DNA of 64,000 bases from JBDRMV01 sp043825615 (GCA_043825615.1 JBDRRS010000013.1:1-64000); one strand, 5' to 3'. Shown: positions 52,343-61,978, counted from the first letter of the stretch. Notes: a model not told the origin generated them from the letters alone. A program made the numbers and translations.

Positions 52343-55204
52343 TCAAGTGAGTTCTTTTATCAACGACTTTAAATCGCCTGAAAAAAACTTTGATGAATCA
52401 CCCTTTGCGAGGATAAACCCGTTCGGGGTCTCTTCTATCCTGCTAATCCTGCGCTTTGTTGCCAGTATTTTCAACATAACGGAATCAATCAATCTCGTTA
52501 CATCTGCCGGCGGAGAACCAAACCTGTCAACAAGTTCTTCCTCAAATCTGCGGAGTTGAAAAATATCGCTGAGCCTTGAAAGCCGTATATACAGCCGGAA
52601 TCTCTCGTCGGAAGATGAAACATACCCGGCGGGAATAAACCTTCCCCCGGAAATAAATTTTATCTCACACACAGCGGGCATTGGCAGGCCTTTCGCGCGA
52701 TAAATTGCTTTTTCAAGAAGTTTGAAATAAAGTTCCGTCCCGACGGTCTTTATATAACCGTGCTGCTGTGGGCCGAAAACATTCCCCGCCCCTCTCAATT
52801 CCATATCCGCCATCGCGAGACGGAAACCCGAAGAAAGATCGCCGAATTCCTGCAGGAGTTCAAACCTTCTTCTCGCGAAGCCCGTACCTCCGGCATCGCC
52901 GTAAAAAAAATAGCAGAACGCTTTCCGGGCGCCGCGGCCGATCCTTCCTCTCAACTGATACATCTGCGCCAGCCCCAGCAGTTCGGAATTTCTGATAATA
53001 AGAGTGTTCACGTTTGGAATATCCAGGCCCGACTGTATGATAATCGTGGATAAAAGAACATCAAATTTCCCATTCGCAAAATCCCTCATAAGGAGAGAAA
53101 GTTTCCCGGAAGACAACTTTGCGTGAGCAATTTCAACTTTTAAGTCGGGAAACATTTCCATAAATTCCCCGTAGATTCTTTGGATTGCGGAAATTCTGTT
53201 ATAAACATAAAAAACCTGCCCTTTGCGGGCGATTTCTCTCATCACCGCTTCTTTCAGCGTCTGTTTCTTAAACGGGGCTGTAACCGTTTCAATCCCCGTG
53301 CGTCCGGCGGGCGGCGTTTCAATAATGGAAAAAGACATAATTTTCTGCATTGCCATTGACAGCGTTCTCGGTATCGGAGTGGCGGACATCGAGAGGACAT
53401 CAATGTCCGGATATTTCTTTTTCATAATTTCTTTCTGCCTCACCCCGAAGCGGTGCTCCTCGTCGAGTATCAAAAGGCCCGGCCTGGCAAATTTGACTTT
53501 CTCGCCGAAGGCGGCGTGCGTTGAAATCAAAATGTCCGTTTTTCCGTCTTTAACACTTTGCAGTATTTCCTTTTTCCCGGATGAGGTAAACCTTGAAAGC
53601 ATCTGAATTTTTACGGGGAAATTTCTGAAACGTTCTTTAAAAACAAAAAAATGCTGCTGCGCAAGAACTGTCGTCGGCGCGATGCAGACGACCTGGCAGC
53701 CGTTCCAGCACGCCCTGAATGCCGCTCTCATTGCGACTTCCGTCTTGCCGTAACCGACGTCGCCGCAGAGAAGATGGTCCATTGGTCTTGCGTCCTCCAT
53801 TTCGCGCAGAATTCTTCTTATCGCTTCCATCTGGTCTTTCGTTTCCTCGTAAGGAAACTGCCCGGCAAAATTTTTCTCAGCGGGAGAAGCCGCAAAAGAA
53901 ATCCCTTTTACAATTCTCCTTTTTGCATTTACTTTCAGAATTTCCTTTGCCATTTCAAACGTTTCCCTGTAAACTTTTTCCTTTTTCCTTGAAAAGTCCT
54001 TCGTGCCCAGACGGGACAGAACTGGCCTGACGCCCTTAGGGGCGCGGTATCTGTGGAGTTTCGAAAATTCTTCAAGAGGAATGTGGGCGGTCCCGTCGAG
54101 GTAGCGTATTGAAATATAATCGGAAGGTTTCCCTTTTATCACGAATTGACTGAGTTTTATAAATCTGGCGATGCCGTAAACCTCGTGGACAATAACATCG
54201 TTTTTTCTGTAAACAATATCTTTTTTGAAAATTTTGCCCGGGGGAGGTTTCTCATCCTTAAACTTCGTGCCGAAACCGAAAACTTCGCTGCTCTTCAGGG
54301 CGGCAAACCTGTCAGGCCAGGAAACGATTCCGCCCGAAATCTGCGCTTTCTCGTAATTCACTTTTAAATTTGTTTTAGAAGAAATGATGCCTTCAAGATA
54401 TGACTGCGCTTCCTCATTCTCGCAGAAGAATTTCACAGTAAAATTATTTTTTTCGAACGATTCAACATCCTTCAGAAAAAACTCGATGCCCCCGCTGTAA
54501 ACGGGAGCTCTGCGCACGCCCGGATCGCCACCCGCCGGGGTAAGAACACATTCGCATAAATTGAAGGCGTCCGCTTTAACGGTGTCGGGGTGAACGAGCA
54601 GGAAAGATTTTTCGAGAAAACTTCTTAACTTTCTCCCACCCGACGGGCTGCCGAAGATTTTTAAATTTCCGGTTCCTGCCGTGCTCAACTGCGTGGAGGC
54701 GTCAAAAAATTTTATCTCATCCACCCGGGAGGCGCCGAAATTAATCCTTACAGGTCTCTCGTTTACGAAATCCCACAAATCCAGAACCGAACCCCTCAGC
54801 GAAAAGTTGCCTCTTTCAAAAACAAATTCATCCCTTTCAAAACCAAATTTTAAAAGTTGCGCGAGAAGTTCCTGCGGAGACAGTTCCTGATACCGCAAGA
54901 CGGGGAAACCTTTTGCGAAGTCCGAGGGAGGTGAAACCCCCGCGGAAAGAGAGTCCTTATCGGTTAAAATTACGCCGTCGGATTTTTCATAAAGAAACGT
55001 GAGAACCTGCGATATTTCTTTTACGTCGTCGCTAAACCTTAAAGCGCTGCCGAATCCCAGCGCCCTAAGATCGTTTAATATAATCAAACTTTCTTCGGAA
55101 CTTTCAAAGACGCCGAGAATTTTTTTGTGCTCGCCGAAAAGTTTTGAAAGAATATACGCCCTGCCCGCCGACGAAGAATCCCTCAACAGCATCGGACCGG
55201 ACAT
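52343..55204 (-). CDS. mfd: Transcription-repair coupling factor
   Basis: 953 residues. Domain order is an N-terminal UvrB-like module (about 1-300; GSVLDLWDFVNERPVRI), the RNA-polymerase-interacting CarD-like domain (KNDVIVHEVYGIARFI), then the SF2 translocase with Walker A CGDVGYGKTEVAMRAAF, DEEHRFG and the AQMYQLRGRIGRG motif VI, and a C-terminal D7 domain. It removes stalled RNA polymerase and recruits UvrA. It is shorter than E. coli Mfd (about 1150) but in the range of compact versions. Confidence 0.95.
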   Translation of the reverse strand: MSGPMLLRDSSSAGRAYILSKLFGEHKKILGVFESSEESLIILNDLRALGFGSALRFSDDVKEISQVLTFLYEKSDGVILTDKDSLSAGVSPPSDFAKGFPVLRYQELSPQELLAQLLKFGFERDEFVFERGNFSLRGSVLDLWDFVNERPVRINFGASRVDEIKFFDASTQLSTAGTGNLKIFGSPSGGRKLRSFLEKSFLLVHPDTVKADAFNLCECVLTPAGGDPGVRRAPVYSGGIEFFLKDVESFEKNNFTVKFFCENEEAQSYLEGIISSKTNLKVNYEKAQISGGIVSWPDRFAALKSSEVFGFGTKFKDEKPPPGKIFKKDIVYRKNDVIVHEVYGIARFIKLSQFVIKGKPSDYISIRYLDGTAHIPLEEFSKLHRYRAPKGVRPVLSRLGTKDFSRKKEKVYRETFEMAKEILKVNAKRRIVKGISFAASPAEKNFAGQFPYEETKDQMEAIRRILREMEDARPMDHLLCGDVGYGKTEVAMRAAFRACWNGCQVVCIAPTTVLAQQHFFVFKERFRNFPVKIQMLSRFTSSGKKEILQSVKDGKTDILISTHAAFGEKVKFARPGLLILDEEHRFGVRQKEIMKKKYPDIDVLSMSATPIPRTLSMAMQKIMSFSIIETPPAGRTGIETVTAPFKKQTLKEAVMREIARKGQVFYVYNRISAIQRIYGEFMEMFPDLKVEIAHAKLSSGKLSLLMRDFANGKFDVLLSTIIIQSGLDIPNVNTLIIRNSELLGLAQMYQLRGRIGRGARKAFCYFFYGDAGGTGFARRRFELLQEFGDLSSGFRLAMADMELRGAGNVFGPQQHGYIKTVGTELYFKLLEKAIYRAKGLPMPAVCEIKFISGGRFIPAGYVSSSDERFRLYIRLSRLSDIFQLRRFEEELVDRFGSPPADVTRLIDSVMLKILATKRRISRIEETPNGFILAKGDSSKFFSGDLKSLIKELT

Positions 55205-55270
55205 TCAGATTATCCCGCGCATGTTACGCTGCAGTTATTGTATATATGGGTTCAACCGTGCTTAATTGTT

Positions 55271-55903
55271 TCAACCCGTCTCCTTTTGATATTCCCTGTA
55301 AGAATAAATAACCGCATAAACGGCCGTAAAAATCACAGGGACGAGAATAAAAAACAAAGCGTATTTACTAAAGAAAATTCCGAAAAGAGCAATTACGCCG
55401 GCGACCCTGAATAATTTTCCGCCAACTTTATGGGTTTTCTCCCAGACCTTTTCACTGCTCAAAGTCCACGGAGTTCTGATTCCGATAAACCGGTTTCTCG
55501 TCGTATTTTCGCAAAGAATGCCTGTATAGAAAAATAAAATGCCGAGACCAACCGGAAGAATCATATTAGGATTTATTCTGATGCCGGCATTCCACAGAAT
55601 TACCTGAAGGTGAACGGAAAGCATGAATACAAAAAACAGAATTATAAAACCGTCGTAATATTTCCTGAACTTTTCAATGTGCGGGTCTAATCTGGGGACA
55701 GCGGCAAAGAGCAAAGTGAGTCCTATAAGGATACAGGGCATCAAAAACAAACCCCGGGATTTTGATAAATAACCGTCCACCTGCCCATGAACATTCCAAT
55801 GCGAAGCTATTCTTTCGGGCATTTGCGAATAAAAGTAAACGCTCACGGCAAAAGATACCAGAACAATCCCGAAAATTACCATTTCACTTTTTTTCGTATT
55901 CAA
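55271..55903 (-). CDS. SdpI-family (DUF1648) membrane protein
   Basis: 210 residues with six membrane helices. The N-terminal DUF1648 signature is FYSQMPERIASHWNVHGQVDG. The later SdpI motif is NRFIGIRTPWTLSSEKVWEKTH. SdpI is the immunity protein against the SdpC toxin in Bacillus, but most homologues are orphans of unknown function, and no toxin gene is adjacent here. The start is a TTG by this reading. Confidence 0.85.
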   Translation of the reverse strand: MNTKKSEMVIFGIVLVSFAVSVYFYSQMPERIASHWNVHGQVDGYLSKSRGLFLMPCILIGLTLLFAAVPRLDPHIEKFRKYYDGFIILFFVFMLSVHLQVILWNAGIRINPNMILPVGLGILFFYTGILCENTTRNRFIGIRTPWTLSSEKVWEKTHKVGGKLFRVAGVIALFGIFFSKYALFFILVPVIFTAVYAVIYSYREYQKETG

Positions 55904-55966
55904 AACCTTTAACCTAATTTATAAAACATTCCGGTATACGGGATTGTCACAAAATTTAAAGTCCGC

Positions 55967-56719
55967 TTATATTCCCAGGACGTCCGACATGGTGTAAAGA
56001 GCGGGGGATTTGCCGACGAGCCACTTTGCGGCGGCAATGGCGCCCTGCGCAAAACAGTTTCTTGAATACGCTTTGTGGACGAGTTCAAAACATTCTCCCG
56101 GCCCCGCGAAAATAACCGTGTGCTCCCCGACGATGTCTCCCGCCCGCACAGCGTGTATGCCGATTTCTTCTTGTTTTCTCGCTCCGACATTCCCTTCCCG
56201 GCCGTAAACGAATTTTAAATTTTTATCTTCGTTGATAATCTCCGCAATTTTTTTTGCCGTGCCGGAGGGGGCGTCTTTCTTTCTGTTGTGGTGCGCTTCA
56301 ATAATTTCCACCTCGTAGCCGGGAAGTTTCCGGGCTGCGGTTTTTGAAAGCGAAAAAAGGAGATTAACTCCTTTGCTCATGTTCGGCGACAGGACAACCG
56401 GGATTTTTTTTGAAAATTCGCCTATTTTTTTAATCTGCTCTTCCGAAAAAGCCGTTGTGCCCACCACCGCTGGAATCGAAATTTTTGCCAGATGCTCAAG
56501 CGTCGCCTGGGAATTCGTAAACTCTATCAGACAATCACAATTCTTTACCGCATCTTCTATGCCGGTTAAAACCTTAATTCCTTCAAGAACCTTACCTGCT
56601 GCAGGGGAGCCCCCTTTTTCCAAAAGGCCGCCGATTTCCACATCTCCGTCGCTTTTGCAGCAGTTTATTATCGCAGAACCCATTTTACCGCCGGCGCCCG
56701 AAATGCAAAGTTTTATCAC
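55967..56719 (-). CDS. dapB: 4-hydroxy-tetrahydrodipicolinate reductase
   Basis: 250 residues. The nucleotide-binding motif SGAGGKMGSAI is at the N-terminus. The catalytic and substrate region EIIEAHHNRKKDAPSGTA is near residue 150, with VGTTAFSEEQ in between. It catalyses the NAD(P)H-dependent second step of lysine/DAP synthesis. It lies after the toxin-antitoxin pair, which separates it from dapA. Confidence 0.95.
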   Translation of the reverse strand: MIKLCISGAGGKMGSAIINCCKSDGDVEIGGLLEKGGSPAAGKVLEGIKVLTGIEDAVKNCDCLIEFTNSQATLEHLAKISIPAVVGTTAFSEEQIKKIGEFSKKIPVVLSPNMSKGVNLLFSLSKTAARKLPGYEVEIIEAHHNRKKDAPSGTAKKIAEIINEDKNLKFVYGREGNVGARKQEEIGIHAVRAGDIVGEHTVIFAGPGECFELVHKAYSRNCFAQGAIAAAKWLVGKSPALYTMSDVLGI

Positions 56720-56728
56720 ACCGCCTCC

Positions 56729-57073
56729 TTATTCGAATTCCTGTAATATAATTTCTTTTATCTTAGGTTCTATTTCAAGTAAATCTTTTTTGGCAATTTC
56801 CCATATAATTTCGCGATCAAGCCCAAAATATTCGTGCGTTATTCTGTTCCGCATACTTGTTACTTCTTTCCATGGAATATCAGAATATTTGGATTTAATC
56901 CTCTTCGGAATATTTTTCGACGCTTCTCCTATAATCTCAAGGTTTCTGACAACAGCATCAACAGTTTTCTCATCAATAGCGAAATCTTTGTATGATAATT
57001 CTGCGATATACCTCTTGATCTTCTCTATGGATTGCTTAATATCATCAAAGAAAAGTTTGGATGTCCTGTTCAT
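56729..57073 (-). CDS. hepT: HepT-like HEPN toxin (RNase)
   Basis: 114 residues, all helical, of the DUF86/HEPN family. The RX4HXY motif is present in full as RNRITHEYF, including the tyrosine that MntA antitoxins modify with AMP. It acts as an RNase toxin in HepT-MntA systems. It overlaps the nucleotidyltransferase gene by 4 nt and sits between dapA and dapB. Confidence 0.92.
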   Translation of the reverse strand: MNRTSKLFFDDIKQSIEKIKRYIAELSYKDFAIDEKTVDAVVRNLEIIGEASKNIPKRIKSKYSDIPWKEVTSMRNRITHEYFGLDREIIWEIAKKDLLEIEPKIKEIILQEFE

Positions 57074-57375
57074 AGCATCATTACTTCTTTTAAAATATTT
57101 TCTCTGAACATTGGTTTAAGCGCTCCTTTTGTTACAAGCTCGACCTTAACGCCAAGCATTTCGCTGAGATAATTTTCAAGAGTGAAAAATTTTAATCCTA
57201 CAGGTTTTGAAAATTCAACTAAAATATCAACATCACTGTTTTTACATTGTTCATTTCTAACATAAGAACCAAACAGGCCTATTTTTTTAACTTTATATTT
57301 TTTAAAAACCTCCCCGCATTTTTTAAATGCTTGCATTATTTTCCTGCCCGTTAAATTTTTATTTCTCCTTTTCAT
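57070..57375 (-). CDS. mntA: MntA-like nucleotidyltransferase antitoxin
   Basis: 101 residues with the minimal nucleotidyltransferase signature GSX10DXD complete (GSYVRNEQCKNSDVD). In characterised pairs this enzyme adds AMP units to the HEPN toxin and silences it. A strong ribosome site (GGAGGAGAT) precedes the ATG. It is first in the pair and 57 nt after dapA. Confidence 0.92.
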   Translation of the reverse strand: MKRRNKNLTGRKIMQAFKKCGEVFKKYKVKKIGLFGSYVRNEQCKNSDVDILVEFSKPVGLKFFTLENYLSEMLGVKVELVTKGALKPMFRENILKEVMML

Positions 57376-57432
57376 ATCTCCTCCAAATACCTAAAATCTT
57401 TTACCTCTTTATTCTACTAAACTTTTTGAAAA

Positions 57433-58500
57433 TCATTTGTCGGCACTAAATTTAATCCCTGTTGCCAATTCTTTCCAGACAGAGTCGTCGTTTAATCTTT
57501 TTTCAATGTCAACGCCGTAGAAATCAGCAAGCGGCTCCAGGACTTCGGGGTTCTTCCGCCAGACGGTTTTCAAGGCGTCCCTGACGACGGAAACCCCGGC
57601 GAAAGTCATCTTCCCGAGAGGCATCCTGCACGGCCCCGAGGGAATTCCCAGCCCGTTCATCATTGTTTTTACCGGCAGCGGATTTCTAAACTTATCGACA
57701 ACCGTATAAACGCGACCCTTCATTTTTACCTCTCTTTCCGCTTTCACCGTAATGGCGTCAAACAAAGGTTTCAGTTTCTCATCAATTCCCGCCGCTTCCC
57801 TGATTTTCCCGTCGAGAAGCAATTTACACATTTCGCCGATAGCGCCGGGCGTTACGTTTGTCATAACGGATATAACGCCCTTTCCCTTTATCTTCGGTGA
57901 AGACATTATCTTAAAAGTTATCCCGTCGTCCCCCGAAAGAATTGCAAAACCATCCGGCAGAATTCCGCCTTCAAGTTCCATCCTTTCAATGTTTCCCGTC
58001 GCTTCTTTAACGGCGTGAACATTGGGACAGTTCTCCGCCAGAATTGCCAAATCGTACGCCGACATCTCGCAGCCGGTCCGGCCGGGTATGATGTAAGGAA
58101 TAAAATCAATGCCGGGGAATTTCTTCGCAATCACTTCGTAATGCCTCGTTCTCAACTCCAGCGAGGAAGGCCCATTATAATAACAGTCAATCACAAGAGC
58201 AGCTTTCATTCCAGCTTCTTTTGCGGCGGCGACGCTTTTTATTGACTCTTCCGTAGAATTTGAACCGCAGCCGGCGAGAATCCCGCACTTATTTCCGGCA
58301 AATTCAAAAACCCTTTTGTTCACCTCGTTGTGCTCGTCATGATTCAACGTCGGCGATTCGCCCGTCGTTCCCATCGGAAGAAGACCCGAAATCCCTTCTT
58401 TTATCTGAAACAGAACATTTTTTTTCAACCCGTCCCAGTCAACCGAACAGTCCTCCTTAAACGGAGTAATAAGCGCAGTCCACGCTCCCGAAAAATTCAT
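57433..58500 (-). CDS. dapA: Dihydrodipicolinate synthase family protein, C-terminally extended
   Basis: 355 residues, about 60 more than usual. The active-site parts of the TIM barrel are present: MGTTGESPTL (the Thr-Thr pair), the tyrosine in FIPYIIPGRTG, and the Schiff-base lysine in HAVKEATGN. The extra residues lie at the C-terminus. Neighbouring dapF, lysA and dapB support the lysine/DAP role. Family members also include N-acetylneuraminate lyase-like enzymes, so the context carries weight. Confidence 0.88.
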   Translation of the reverse strand: MNFSGAWTALITPFKEDCSVDWDGLKKNVLFQIKEGISGLLPMGTTGESPTLNHDEHNEVNKRVFEFAGNKCGILAGCGSNSTEESIKSVAAAKEAGMKAALVIDCYYNGPSSLELRTRHYEVIAKKFPGIDFIPYIIPGRTGCEMSAYDLAILAENCPNVHAVKEATGNIERMELEGGILPDGFAILSGDDGITFKIMSSPKIKGKGVISVMTNVTPGAIGEMCKLLLDGKIREAAGIDEKLKPLFDAITVKAEREVKMKGRVYTVVDKFRNPLPVKTMMNGLGIPSGPCRMPLGKMTFAGVSVVRDALKTVWRKNPEVLEPLADFYGVDIEKRLNDDSVWKELATGIKFSADK

Positions 58501-58509
58501 ATCTCCCCC

Positions 58510-59301
58510 TTAAATTTCAATTTCTCCCTTAAAAACAAATTCGGCGGCGCCCGTAAGATAAACACCGGCGCTCTTTATGTCTATTACAAGCGACTCGCCG
58601 CTTTTCGTGAGCACCGAAACCCTGTTTTTTACGAAACCGAGTTTGTTTAAGACAACTGCCGCCGCGGTAGAACCGGTACCGCAGGAAAGAGTCTCTCCTT
58701 CAACGCCTCTTTCATAAGTTCTTATTTTTATTTTTCCCGAATTCAAAACCTGGACAAAATCGGCATTTGTCCCCTCCGGCTGAAATCTCCTGTGGAACCT
58801 TACTGTCCTGCCGGTATTCTCAACATCAATTTTATCCGCATTTTTTACAGGGATAACCGTGTGCGGAACCCCGACAATTACAAAATTCGCTTTTATCGTT
58901 TTACCTCCGGTTTTCAACGGAAAATTCAATTTTAGACCTTCCGGTTCGCTCATTTTAATTTTTACAAAATTTATTTTTTCTACTTCTGCCTGCAAAATTC
59001 CTGCGTCTGTTTCTATTTTTAATTTTTCATTTTTAATTTTTAATTTTTCATTTGCCCACAGGGCGGCGCATCTTGCGCCGTTTCCGCACATCTTCGGATG
59101 TGTTCCGTCCGAATTGTAAATCTGAAAAGACAAACCGGCTGCCCTACCGCGTCTCAAAAACAGAAGCCCGTCGGCGCCTATGCCGAATTTCCTGTCGCAC
59201 AGTTTTTTCGCGAGAGCAGGTTTGTTCCTGAATTTTGAGTTATTTTCAAGAACGACAAAGTCATTCCCTGACGCCTGCATTTTCGTAAAGTTTATCTTCA
59301 T
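58510..59301 (-). CDS. dapF: Diaminopimelate epimerase
   Basis: 263 residues. The two catalytic cysteines are visible in MCGNGARCAA and LSCGTGSTAAA. The N-terminus is the usual FTKMQASGNDFVV. It turns L,L-DAP into meso-DAP for peptidoglycan and lysine. A 21-base AT-rich tandem repeat inserts residues NEKLKIKNEKLKIE at the surface near residue 84. It overlaps lysA as ATGA. Confidence 0.95.
   Translation of the reverse strand: MKINFTKMQASGNDFVVLENNSKFRNKPALAKKLCDRKFGIGADGLLFLRRGRAAGLSFQIYNSDGTHPKMCGNGARCAALWANEKLKIKNEKLKIETDAGILQAEVEKINFVKIKMSEPEGLKLNFPLKTGGKTIKANFVIVGVPHTVIPVKNADKIDVENTGRTVRFHRRFQPEGTNADFVQVLNSGKIKIRTYERGVEGETLSCGTGSTAAAVVLNKLGFVKNRVSVLTKSGESLVIDIKSAGVYLTGAAEFVFKGEIEI
59014..59053 (-). 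repeat. In-frame AT-rich tandem repeat inside dapF
   Basis: About two copies of a 21-base unit (AATGAAAAATTAAAAATTAAA on the minus strand, written here as AATGAAAAATT plus AAAAATTAAA) encode the repeated peptide NEKLKIK. Only A, T and a single G per unit are used, unlike the surrounding gene. Confidence 0.75.
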
Positions 59302-60527
59302 ATCAAATCCTTCGTTTTTTCTCTTTTTCTGATTTCAAAAAATTTTTTTCCGTCAACGAGCACCTCCGCCGGACGGGGTCGCAAATTATAGTTGGAACTC
59401 ATCGAATAACCGTACGCGCCGACACCCCTGACGGCAAGCAGTTCGCCGGGAAAGGCCGCCTGCATAAACCTTCTTTTCGCAACAATATCACCTGACTCGC
59501 ACACCGGTCCCGCAACGGTAAAAAATTCTTTCCCCCTGTTTTCAAAAATCCGGACCGGCTCTACTTCGTGATATGCTCCGTACATGCTGGGCCTCAAAAG
59601 GTCGTTCATCCCGCAGTCGGCGACAATAAATTTTCTGCCGCCGGAGGTCTTGTTTGCAATTACTTTCGTAACCAGAACTGCGGTATTTGCAATAATAACC
59701 CTGCCCGGCTCGAGAATAACGTTCGGAGCGATTCTTTTTGAATGTCTCAAAATAACATCAGCGTATTTTTTCAGAGCGGCGGGTAATTCTCCGTGGTATT
59801 TTACGCCGAGACCGCCGCCGACGTTAACATATTTGATTCTTATGCCGGCTTTACGGAGTTTACCCGACAGAACAAAAAGTTTTTCCAGCGCTTTTTTAAA
59901 CGGTTCAACGGCGGTGATCTGGGAGCCGATGTGCATGTGTACCCCGGAAACAGCGACGGACCCCAGCGAATTCGCCAGTTTATAGGCGGCAAAAGCTTCT
60001 CCCATGGGGATACCGAACTTCGAGCCCTTGAGAGCGGTTGCAATATGCGGGTGTGTCGGAATTTCTATTTCAGGGTTCACGCGGAAACTTATATCCGGAC
60101 GGACTTTCAATTTCTTCGCAATTCGTGAAATCGTAAAAAGTTCCTGCACGCTGTCCACGTTGAACATTTTTACTTTCATCCCGAGAGCCAGTTTTATTTC
60201 ATCTTCCGTCTTGCCGTTGCCGTTAAAAACAATCTGCCCGCCTGGAATACCTATTTTCTTCGCCATCAGAAGTTCACCTTCAGAAACGCAGTCCGCGCCG
60301 AACCCGGCATTCTTGATAATTTTTAAAATCGCCCTGTTGAAGTTCGCCTTGTAAGCAAAACAAACAAGCGCCTTTGAACCCTTGAAGGCATTTTTGAAAG
60401 CGCTTAAATGTTTTATCAGCGTGTTTTTCGAATACACATAAAGCGGTGTCCCGAACCTGTCCGCAATAATTTTCAGCGGGACTTTTTCCGCAAAAAGCTC
60501 GCCGTTGACATAATTGAAAAAATCCAT
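59298..60527 (-). CDS. lysA: Diaminopimelate decarboxylase
   Basis: 409 residues of PLP fold-type III. The PLP lysine is in CFAYKANFNRAIL. Further signatures are GADCVSEGEL, HMHIGSQI, NVGGGLGVKYHG, LEPGRVIIANTA and AGPVCESGDI with the catalytic cysteine. It makes L-lysine from meso-DAP. It is 1 nt after the cyclophilin gene. Confidence 0.95.
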   Translation of the reverse strand: MDFFNYVNGELFAEKVPLKIIADRFGTPLYVYSKNTLIKHLSAFKNAFKGSKALVCFAYKANFNRAILKIIKNAGFGADCVSEGELLMAKKIGIPGGQIVFNGNGKTEDEIKLALGMKVKMFNVDSVQELFTISRIAKKLKVRPDISFRVNPEIEIPTHPHIATALKGSKFGIPMGEAFAAYKLANSLGSVAVSGVHMHIGSQITAVEPFKKALEKLFVLSGKLRKAGIRIKYVNVGGGLGVKYHGELPAALKKYADVILRHSKRIAPNVILEPGRVIIANTAVLVTKVIANKTSGGRKFIVADCGMNDLLRPSMYGAYHEVEPVRIFENRGKEFFTVAGPVCESGDIVAKRRFMQAAFPGELLAVRGVGAYGYSMSSNYNLRPRPAEVLVDGKKFFEIRKREKTKDLI

Positions 60528-60528
60528 A

Positions 60529-61023
60529 TTACCTTATTTTGATTTCATTTATCCTGTCCCCGACGGCGAGCTGTTTGACGACAGCCATACCATCCCTGAC
60601 CTGACCGAAAATCGTGTACTGCCCGTCAAGAAAAAAAACATCCTTCAGGCAGATGTAAAACTGCGAACCGCTTGACCTCCGTTCGGGGTTTGCGGAATCG
60701 GGAAGACGCGCCATCGCTACGGCTCCTTCAACGTGTTTCAGGTCCGGTGCAATTTCCGCAGGAAGCGTATATCCGGGGCCGCCTCTTCCGGTTCCCTGCG
60801 GGTCTCCGCCCTGCGCCACGAAATCGGGAACCACCCTGTGAAACGTCAGGCCGTTATAAAAATCTTTCCTGGACAACTTGATAAAATTCTCAACCGTCTT
60901 CGGAGCTTCCTTTTTGTAAAGTTCTATGACAATACTGCCTTTCTCCGTGACGATCTCGGCGGTCGGCATATTCTGCTTGCAGGATACCGGCAAAACCAGT
61001 AAAAACAAAAGCAAAAATCTCAT
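60529..61023 (-). CDS. Exported cyclophilin-type peptidyl-prolyl isomerase
   Basis: 164 residues. An N-terminal signal (MRFLLLFLLVLPVSCK) ends in a possible lipoprotein cysteine at residue 15, so the protein is probably periplasmic and perhaps lipid-anchored. The cyclophilin core follows with FHRVVPDFVAQGGDPQGTG and GSQFYICLKD. It speeds folding of exported proteins. Confidence 0.93.
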   Translation of the reverse strand: MRFLLLFLLVLPVSCKQNMPTAEIVTEKGSIVIELYKKEAPKTVENFIKLSRKDFYNGLTFHRVVPDFVAQGGDPQGTGRGGPGYTLPAEIAPDLKHVEGAVAMARLPDSANPERRSSGSQFYICLKDVFFLDGQYTIFGQVRDGMAVVKQLAVGDRINEIKIR

Positions 61024-61089
61024 AAATTTCCTCCCGTATTTTTTACCAAATTTATACCTGAAAGGAAAGAAGGCGGCAAAGCGCCGGAC

Positions 61090-61953
61090 TTATGCTCTCG
61101 GGTGAAAACACTTGTGAATCTCTTTTAAACGTTTCTGCGAAATATGCGTGTAAATCTGGGTCGTTGATATTCTGGCGTGCCCGAGAAGTTCCTGAACGAC
61201 CCTGATATCCGCGCCGTTTTGAAGAATGTGCGTGGCGAAGGAATGTCTGAATGTGTGAGGCGTGATGCGCCGGGCGATGCCCGCATTGCGGCAGAGTTTT
61301 TTTACTATTTTCCAGATACCCATACGGCTGAACTTCGCGCCCGACGGGTTGAGAAAAAGAATTTCATCTTCGCGCGGGGTTCTTGCGGCTATATAATTTC
61401 CCGATGCCTCCGCCGCTTTTTTCCCTATGGGAACAATTCTTTCCAGACCCCTCTTTCCAAGACATTTTACGAAACCTATTTTCAAATTTACATCCCTGAC
61501 TCTGAGATTTATAAGTTCGCTGATTCTGAGCCCGCCGCCGTACAGGAGTTCTATTACCGCGAGGTCCCTGACATCCCGCGGTTTTTTACCCGGAAGTCCG
61601 GCAATTATCTCTTCTATTTCCCGTACGGTTAAAACGTCCGGAAGAAATTTTACGATACGCGGAGAACGGATTGCGGAAAGGGGATTATGCTGCGACATTC
61701 CGTCTTCCAAAAGATACTGCCAGAAACTTTTCAGCGCGCAGATTTTCTTCGCAAGGGTTCTTGCCGAAACATGCGAGCGCAGAACCTTCAGAAAAGAAGT
61801 AACGTCCTTCTCGGTCGCCCCTGCAACAGGTTTCTTAACAAAGTCAATAAATTCCTTTACGACCCTCGTATAAACGGAAATGGTAAGCGGGGCGAGACCT
61901 TTTTCGGAAGCGCAGAAATCCCTGTATCCTGCGATTAGTTCTTCATTTCGCAT
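61090..61953 (-). CDS. XerC/XerD-type tyrosine recombinase
   Basis: 287 residues. The N-terminal SAM-like domain (LAPLTISVYTRVVKEFIDFV) precedes a catalytic domain with Arg in GGGLRISELINLRVRDV, HTFRHSFATHIL, LGHARISTTQ and the nucleophilic Tyr in IYTHI. It is the length of housekeeping Xer recombinases that resolve chromosome dimers, and it lies beside recA with no mobile-element genes nearby. Confidence 0.92.
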   Translation of the reverse strand: MRNEELIAGYRDFCASEKGLAPLTISVYTRVVKEFIDFVKKPVAGATEKDVTSFLKVLRSHVSARTLAKKICALKSFWQYLLEDGMSQHNPLSAIRSPRIVKFLPDVLTVREIEEIIAGLPGKKPRDVRDLAVIELLYGGGLRISELINLRVRDVNLKIGFVKCLGKRGLERIVPIGKKAAEASGNYIAARTPREDEILFLNPSGAKFSRMGIWKIVKKLCRNAGIARRITPHTFRHSFATHILQNGADIRVVQELLGHARISTTQIYTHISQKRLKEIHKCFHPRA

Positions 61954-61978
61954 TCAAGGCAAGACCTAAAAAGCGGGT

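Noticed and set aside
55271..55903. SdpI-like gene as part of a toxin-immunity locus
   Set aside because: No SdpC-like or other small secreted toxin gene is next to it; most SdpI-family proteins are orphans.
61090..61953. Tyrosine recombinase as an integrase of a mobile element
   Set aside because: Length and motifs fit housekeeping XerC/D, it lies beside recA, and no attachment repeats or phage genes are near.
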